The notes beneath the pieces are model-generated. The model did no database searches. It saw nothing but the letters and a program-made list of their open reading frames with translations, and had not been told where the DNA came from. A program made the position numbers and the translations under genes. From contig JAOTON010000972.1 of NCBI GenBank assembly GCA_034440635.1, positions 558,001 to 622,000 of the forward strand: DNA of 64,000 nt. Direction: 5' to 3'. This document shows, piece by piece, positions 25,301 to 34,300 of the stretch (the first letter of the stretch is position 1; the number at the start of each line of letters is the position of its first letter). Source of the stretch: Lepas anatifera. Its lineage: Eukaryota; Arthropoda; Thecostraca; Lepadidae.

Positions 25301-28300
25301 TCGCACATTCCGATTTAAGGCGGTTCAATTTTTATCAGCTCAACACTAGCTGAACGTATTTATAGAGTGCATTGAAGTTCATTATGATTGCGTTCAGCAG
25401 CATGACACATTCGTTTCCATCAAGTCTTATATGACAGTTGGCTTCAAACAATGAACCAAACGCTATGCATGTTGGTTTGAGAATACCAATTACCTGTTTC
25501 AATGCGCATCCGACAAGTGAGAAAGATTACAGGATGTTTAACGTAACTTTCATTACGAAGCTACATACATTTGAAACCAGATCATGGTAAGCGACGGTTG
25601 TTTTTAAACGATATGGCAGGCTGCTATTCATTTACTTTAAGCATTTAGCCGTTATCGGGTCAAGTTAACACCTGCCCCGGTGGGCCTCCGAGCCACCTTC
25701 GCCCTGGTGGAGAGAGGGGGCCGTTCAAACACCCCCTCGATCTCGGCTCATATGCGGAATAGGAAAAAACCTGCAAGCTGGTGAATAGCTGATCAAGATT
25801 CATGAAGAAACCACATCTGACTCTTTTTGGCTCCGATCAATATTGAGATCATGGCAATTCAAAGAAGGTGACCGGTTAGAGAAGATAATCTTGGCTCTAG
25901 CGTCTGACAGAGTGGAGTTAAAATTCATTTTTAGGCACCATTCGCGCTTCCTCTCCTAACGGCGAATCGAATGATGTATACTATGACTATACTAGGTCAA
26001 AACACCCGACTTAGCACAGTCAATATGTGTATAAATCTACTCGCAATAATTATGTAAACGCAATTGTATCAACATATAAAATTTATCATCATGTTCTGAA
26101 AAGTTTTTGACACGAGTTTGAAATCATGCTTCAGTAGTCCCAGTGGTCCCAGAGGTCACATTTCTAAACCTGCAACATGAGCCTCTGAAGGGCCCCAGGA
26201 TACAATGATTTGGAGAAAAGGAAGGTGTTCTAAGCCAGATCACATATGGAACCATTTTTCGCCCAATTCCCGTTTTCAGGCACGCATTTCCAATGGAGAA
26301 GCCGTGGTCCGTACCTGACCCTAGGTCTTCGGTATAAAAAAATCTCGGAATATATTTTGCAGTATTCAGTGGGCCGATGATGTGAAATGTGTTTCAATTG
26401 GATAGAGAAGCCCTGTTCTTACTTATGCTCTTTTAAAAATTTTGGGGTGAAGTCACTTGACCTGCACTGGTGACCTGACCTGAGATAACCCAACCTTAAA
26501 ATTTTGGGAGAAGCTGTAGAATCGATCAAGGATAAGGCGTGCCAAGTACGCCGGCGCTCCGCGCCATCGTTTTTGTTGTTGTTGGCGCCGCGGGAACAAA
26601 ACAGAGGAGGGTCTTCAAACACTCCCCCTCCCACCGGGGCGAGGGTTAACAACGTGGCTCTCACTACACTTGATGGACTACATGCATAGGGGAAAGTGTC
26701 TATATTACGCACGATTGTAAGAAAAGTGGCCACAGATGATAGCACAATCGAAATCCAGTCATTTGACTATGGATACCACACTCGACGATCTGTCTTTGCT
26801 GCGTTTTCAGCGTGTATGGACGTGTCTGTTGACGGTGGTGGTTTTAATCGCGAGTTTAATGGAACGGTGTTTAAACAGATAATCGTGAAAGATAGGTCTT
26901 GTTAATTATACCATGCCTCGAGTTTTTCGTTTACAAAGCATTTATATTGTTCAGGTATTTTCACTTGTATCGACAAAACTCGTACAGAAAAGAACATTCT
27001 TTGAATTTCTTAGGATTGTTTCAATGATGCGCGACTGGATTGACCACGAATGCTTAAGAAAGGATTGTGCTCTTTGGGGCATTGTTCCTAATTACGGATA
27101 AATCGAGTGTTCCAAATTGCACACATGTCAAATTTGACATGCATTCCGGATGAAAATGATTTCTTGTAAAAACAATTCCCATTTTGTTTAACAAACTCTT
27201 TTAATTTTCCACCTCTTCTACCTTTTCAACAACTTTGTTTCTTAGTGTACTCTCCCCTTAGCGTGATGCCAGGCAGACACCAATTTACTAAGGTGTCGGA
27301 TAGTCGAGATCTCGGCAGTACCGCTGTCGAGAGAACTGCTTCTGCGTGAGATTTGCGGCTTCTCTGTGAGATTTGCGGCTGTGGCTTATCTGGCGGAGAT
27401 CTCCTGAGACTCTGCGGCTCAAAGTCTGACAGTCACCTGGGATGCTTATTTTCAGAAAATGTCTATCTGAGCCGGAAAGGCTCCGCAGAATAACGGTAAA
27501 CAGCATGTGACATGTCAGCTCATCTCTCACCGTCAACGGAACGGCTTTCTATGGCGTTTCGATAGACAGCCTACATCCTCACGCCTACCATGTTAAAAAT
27601 CGTATCCAAGGTTATTGCCATCCCTGAAGACGTTTATGACATTTTCAGCGTTCTATAAGTCGTTTGAAAATCATATCCACCACTGAATCTTTAGTATTTG
27701 CATGAAACAAACATGCTTGATTGCAATTTGTGTTATGAAGACGGGGGACTTATCTCAAACGCTTTGCATCATTGTCATAGTCCTGTCAGGGGAGGGGGAC
27801 GGATTCTTTACATCGCACGGTTTTCCAGGAAATGTAAAAGAAATCTGAATTCTTCTATAACTAAATTAGGAAGATTTTCCAAAAGATTTAGGGTTTGAGC
27901 TATGATGCGGTATTTAGGGAGGATCTTTTCGCAAACCGAGTATTATTGCATTTAGTTGGTTCGTCGTACGACAAAGCAGGCGATACTGACGACCGTTAGA
28001 ACGCTTGAATGTTCCGAATTAGATGTAAGGTGATAGTACATTTATATTTTCATATTTTTTTACGGAAGCTGTTCCAGGAACTTAAAATGGGGTTTTTAAA
28101 TGTAATTGGATTGTATTCTGGCAGAGTGAGTAGACTGCTTAAGTGCTTACAGGATAGCCGGGAAGAATAAAAGTATCCATTCCATTCTTTCAGTCCTATA
28201 TGATATAATACAATGCGATAGACGTGCCCAGGTATTTTGATGAAGGGGTTTCACGCATTTGCAAGAGTGTTCTAGTATACAAAGTGTAATGAATGAGACA

Positions 28301-31300
28301 AGCATCGAAGACCGAATAGAGAGACACTCATCCATAGGCGGATCAAAGTGACAAGATCATTCGAAATCTCCCCAGGTTTGGCATGCGCGGAAAAAGATTG
28401 GACAATATGAAAAGGATCAGCTGACGAGGAACATATGGGGTACTGCACAAGAGCCTTTAGCTGAATTGGTGTCCCTTGAATTGCAAGCGCACACTGAATT
28501 GGTATTGGGTCCGTTTAATTGGTATAAACCTAATTAGCCTGTCTGGCCCCTTTTGCTGATCTGGGACCCCTGAGCTCCTCGGGGCCTTTAGCTGGTCTTG
28601 CCCCTTGGTTTGGTCTTGGCTCTTTAGTTGGTGCTGGGCCCATTTAGCTGGCCTGGAGCCCACGGAAAATTGATTTTGCAGGGGGCTTCTGACTTGGCCT
28701 GGGGGCCACTGAGCCAGTGAAAGTGAGAAACAAAAAAACTGGACATCTGTATCCACAGCCAGGTCTTGCGAAGAAATTGTGGCTGTAACTGGTGTGTTTG
28801 CGGGAGGTAATGAGTATTCGGGACGTGATGAAAACCTGCTTGAAAACTGGGGAGGGGGGAGAGGACAAAATATACTCCGTCCCCCCACTCTCATCTGTGA
28901 GGGGGATGCGTCCCCTCGTCCCCCTCCCCCCCAGCGGCGGGACCCATGCGTCTTGCACTGGCGATTACCTGGTTAATTTGACTGCCTGTTATTTGTCACA
29001 AACATCTTACTGTTATGAATAAAATGGCTGCGTGGGCTACTGCCTGGTCTTTACCAGGAGAAATATTTCGACCATGAAGTAAGGCATTGATTTTGTGCCT
29101 TCACTGCATGTTTCTGTATGACGAATATAATATGTAGGATATATTATTTTCCATAATGAGTATTTGAGGCTAAAAAAGTGGACATCGCAAGCCATAATGT
29201 TCTAGGTTTCCATCCAGGTATCCGCCAAATTAGGCGGGATAGTCTGAAATTTGAACTTGGTACGCGTGAGAGTTAAATTTTGAAATTCTAGTCTGGTCTT
29301 GGTTAATTGGGAGTTTTGAATTGTTGATCCCATCGAATAACATTTCCGAGACTGGGGGCGTTTGCAGTGTTCTATGAGGTGTTTTGCGAACATTTTTGGC
29401 AAGATCATTTCTTCAAGTTGGTTTGATAGCCTATAAAATGACTTGATTGCACTTGGTAGGAATGAATGGTTAAGTTTACGACTCTGAAAGGGAGCTCCGT
29501 CCTACGACGCGCGATTCGCAATATCCTGTTAACTTCACCATCCCTAGTATTTGGTAATATTGAGCTGATGTAAATGGGCGTGTTTCCAAAAAACCGACTA
29601 TTTAAATTTACTGTTATGCCCTTTGCTTCGTAATTTTAAGAGGTTCAACCCAAGTTCAGCATAAGCTTTCCTGTGGGGTTTCTAAGGGGAGCTGCTGTCA
29701 CCAGTCGCGCTGATCTGTTTTGTAGTCTCTCATGCCTTTGGCAGTCGTATAAGTCGTATGGTCGTATGGGCCTGATACCGATCCCTGTGGACAGCCGGCG
29801 GTGACGGGTGACGATGAGGATTTTGCATGGTTAATAAGCACACGTTTCCGGTCACTTGTGTAAGAGCATAGCCAGGGTAAAAGATCAGTCGGTCCGAATT
29901 TTCCTTCGCATACAAAAAGCAGTCCTTTGTGCCAAATTTTTCGAATTAGTGCGAAATGACCAGATAAAGTACTATTTGATATTGCCCTTTGACCAACGAG
30001 TCGTACCAGGCGTGTACCAGGTAAACTATTTGAGATCCGTGCTATGTCCGGGTCAGTAGCCGCTTTGTTTTTCTGCCAACAAGTTTTGCGGTATCAAATG
30101 CCCGTAGATTCATTTGAATATTTCTTTGTAAAAAAACGTTCCAAAAAGAACATAAGAAGCTAATTGATCTATGATTTACAGCTTCAACGGGATTATCTTT
30201 ATTTGTAAAAAAACTGGCTTGACATTTGCTATCATCCAGGATATCGGAAATTTTCCAGGTTAGAGTGAGTTATTGAACAGTTTGGCTAAGGGTGCAGCGA
30301 TTATCACGCAGCTGGTTTTATAATATTAACAGGGATTTCGTCAGGGCCCGTGCATTTTTTCTGGTTTAGTCCATTTATTGCTGTTAGCACTTTTCTTTCC
30401 GTTATCATTGGCCTCGTTATTTGCGTTACAGTAGTAACTGAGGTTTCGTTGATTTGATGATTATCGGCACCAGGTAAATGGGCCTGGGCATGTAAATGGA
30501 TCAGACATTTGACAGACCGTCAATGCCCGCTAGTGTGTGATAGTCAATGGTCGGCAGTGTGTGACGGTCAATGGCCGGCAGTGTGGCTGTACGGTCAATG
30601 GCCGGCAGTGTGTGACGGTCAATGTCCGGCAGTGTGTGACGGTCAATGGCCGGCAGTGTGTGACGGTCAATGATTGGCAATGTGTGACAATCAATGACCG
30701 GCAGTGTGTGACGGTAAATGGCCGGCAGTGTGTGACAGTCAATGACCGGTAGTGTGTGACGGTCAATGACCGGCAGGCAGTGTGTGACAGTCAATGGCCG
30801 GTAGTGTGTGACGGTCAATGACCGGCAGTGTGTAACGGTCAATGGCCGGCAGTGTGTGACCGGTCAATGACCGACAGTGTGTGACGGTGAATGGCCGGCA
30901 GTGTGCGACGATGAATGGCCGGCAGTGTGTGACAGTCAATGGCCGGTAGTGTGTGACGGTCAATGACCGGCAGTGTGTGACAGTCAATGGCCGGTAGTGT
31001 GTGACAGTCAATGGCCGGTAGTGTGTGACGGTCAATGACCGGCAGTGTGTGACGATGAATGGCCGGCAGTGTGTGACAGTCAATGGCCGGTAGTGTGTGA
31101 CGGTCAATGACCGGCAGTGTGTGACAGTCAATGGCCGGCAGGGTGTGACGGTTAATGGCCGGCAGTGTGTGACGGTAAATGGCCGACAGTGTGTGGCAGT
31201 CAATGGCCGGCAGGGTGTGAAAATCAATGGCCGAAAGTGTGTAACAATAAATGACCGGCAGTGTGTGACGGTAAATGGCCGACGGTGTATAGCACTCAGT

Positions 31301-34300
31301 GGCCGGCAGTTTGTACTGGCACTGTCAATGGCCGACATGCTCGGGCAGTCGGAGCTGGAAAGTGTCTGACGGTCAGTGTTGGCCAGCTCGTGACAGTATT
31401 CTGCAACAGACGCTGATCGGCGAGCAGAGGCCGAGCCAGATCAGCTGGTTCTGCGGCGGCGCCATCGTCAGCGAGAGGTTCATCGTCACTGCAGCTCACT
31501 GCCTCGGAAAGTTCCAGAAGTGAGTGAGCCCTCCGTGCACGCCCTGTTCAAGCGAGCTCACGAATGTCCCCGCTTCTTAGCGGTGCTTGACGAACGGTCC
31601 ACACGAATTATTGTTTTTCTCACTCGCTATTTTCTGTATGGTCCCAGGCACATCTCATTTTGTACTCACTGTCAAACGGGACCGTCCTAAAAATTACGGA
31701 ACGCAAAGGGGTGGAGGAGCTAGCCACAGCCTTGTCAAATATTACGCATGGACGTCAAAAAGCGTCACGTATTGTGGGGGAGGAGTGAAAATCACAAAAA
31801 TATATAACTATATATGTATTTATCCATAGGTTACTAATAAGCAGCAGGTTATCATGTGGCACCCAATTATAGTTCATCTCGTTTCGTTACATCATTCAAC
31901 ACACTGGTACATAAATTGCACGACATGAGTGAATCGTCAGCTGTTCAACATCATTTTTGACTTGGGATTTAAAACGGAAGGATAATCGCGAAATAAATCA
32001 AACTGAAGCTGACAGTGAAACAAATGTGTTTGTGTTTGTCGCCGCTCGACGACACAACCCGCGTTTCTCCGTTTCATCCCATACGAATTAAACGTGAAAC
32101 AAATAGTTAATGGATGCTCTCGTATTCTGACTTGGAATATGTAAAGAAAATATCCCAGTAGATGGGCACAACCAACATTTCCCGTTGAAATGTTTTGGAC
32201 GTACAGAACGTAGCATTGGACTCGTCTGCTCGTTAAGCTTATACCTTAAAGTGAGCAAGATCAGAATAAGGTAAAGACCCTGAATGTAGAAAGGAGTGTA
32301 CGTGAGAGGTTAGTCAGATGATAATCTTGTTTTTAATCGTAGCTTGTCTTTCTAGTTTAGATTTTGTGCACCACCCCGAATTCCACATTTGTTTTCTAAA
32401 GGGAACCGAATGTTTCCAAAATAAGCCGGAAGTATTGGTTCGCATCTAATTCGACGCGGAACTCTGGTTGCCTGGAGGGATCTAATTAACATTCTCAGCG
32501 AAACTGATATGATCAACACAAGTCAATTTGGGTTCCGTAATTTATCAACGGCCCGAAATCGATAACAGCGGTGCAGAGACTTGCTTTGTAAGTTGTATGC
32601 ACAACAGGATTTATTGCACTTTTTGCCGAATTCACCAGTTAGAAGTGTTTGACCCCGGACTTGTGACACCACTAATTGCTCAGCAGAAGATTGGGTATCA
32701 TTAACAGATGAGAGCCTTAGAAACACAATAAAATTATCTGGGCTCGCCAAGGTAATTAATTCAGAAGCTGTAGCAGAAAGGGTTTTGGATAAAAGTTTGA
32801 ATATTTCAAAAGGTTGACCTGATGGTGTCACACGGACTCAAAATGTATAATCAGTGCTATAAGTTTATGTGGTAATAAATATTCACATACCTCAATCAGT
32901 TATAATTCCCAAGTAACAGTGGCATCAAAATCTAACTCAATGCAGAAAATCGGACTATTTTCGTTTGTCGAAAAGAAAGCTTTTTTTTAAAGATCGAAAT
33001 ATTTGATACTTACTTAGAACTATCCAATGAAGGTCCCGGAGAATAGATTTGGCACCACCCAGACCAGTACCGCCCTGGGGCACCTCCACAACTGTGATGG
33101 CGGAGAGAGAACACCCATAACTGAGGCATCACCTGGGGCAGGTAGCCGTCATAAATCGAATAGCTGATTGAAAACAATCGTGGATTTGGAAAAATAATAT
33201 AGGTGACGTTAAACTTCTTTTATATTGAACTACACTTTCATTAGCAGCCGAATTCATTCAAAAAGCTTGCACAGCGTAGTGGAGAAAAACTTCCAGGACC
33301 CGGGCTGAGCCCTTAGGTTATTCGCTTTCTAAAATCAGGCGGATGCCTGATCCCTCAGTTCTCCCGGGATCTCCACCCATGACCAAAGGCGCAATGGAAC
33401 GGAGTTGTTTGGGGAGCCTGTATGGACTGACACCGTCTTGTTGCCCCAGTATTATTTTTAGAATATTGCGGTCCGCGTATTCAGCTATGAAAAGCGGCTA
33501 CATGCAGAGAGACATGGACCTGTCGGCACAGTGGTGCCCCTATTGTACCTCTATCGACGTACGATCGGTCGCGGTCCGATCCGTGCCGCCGGGGCTGGGG
33601 GCGGCACACTGCATTAGATAGGACCGGATATAAGCCGGGCTGGAGCGTCAGCAGCCGCGGCGATAATGGCGCGCATTTGTGTGCGGCGCGCGGCGCGGCG
33701 CAGTCAGCAGCGGCGCGCCAGGTCAGCCGCGGCGGCGCTGACGCCGCGGAACCACGCTCCAGCGCCGAGACGGCCCCGCCGCCCGGCGCACCCACTCGTA
33801 ATCACCCATCAGTGGGCGTAGTCTCCACCGCCGATTCTATAGCGAGATGGCCCGATGTCCCACTTCCTCCCCATGTCGGATCGGAACTCACTTCCTTGCT
33901 CGAATGTCAGCATTTCCCTTCTGTCTGTCTCCCTCTACCTCTGTGCCTACGGATCTCGAGTTCTCATTCGCCCTGCGTTCTTCATTAGCTTGCATATTTC
34001 ATAGCAACATTAACAGTCCTGTCATTACTCAACGCTCCTGGGTGTTTCGTTTCAAGCAGAGCTCTGCATGGATAGCCAGGTTGAATTCATACCATTACAC
34101 CCTTTTGGTAAACCTGTCCCATTCCGTCCCTTCCCGTGATTCCCACTTCATCGGAGTGCATAGCCTGTCCCATTCCAGCCCTCTCCGTGATTTCCGGAGT
34201 GCAGATGTCCATCATGTGCAGACTCACAAGTTTTGCATTTGCAAAGCCTGGTCGCTTCTATTGACTGTAAGTCCCAGGCGTTCCCGCGTAAACGTACAGA

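Noticed and set aside
30501..31338. Large repetitive proteins on both strands
   Set aside because: Shadow of the 24-bp minisatellite, where unit length divisible by three keeps frames open.
32460..32700. RT-like 'QFGFR' phrase on the plus strand
   Set aside because: One short motif without neighbouring RT blocks is not enough.
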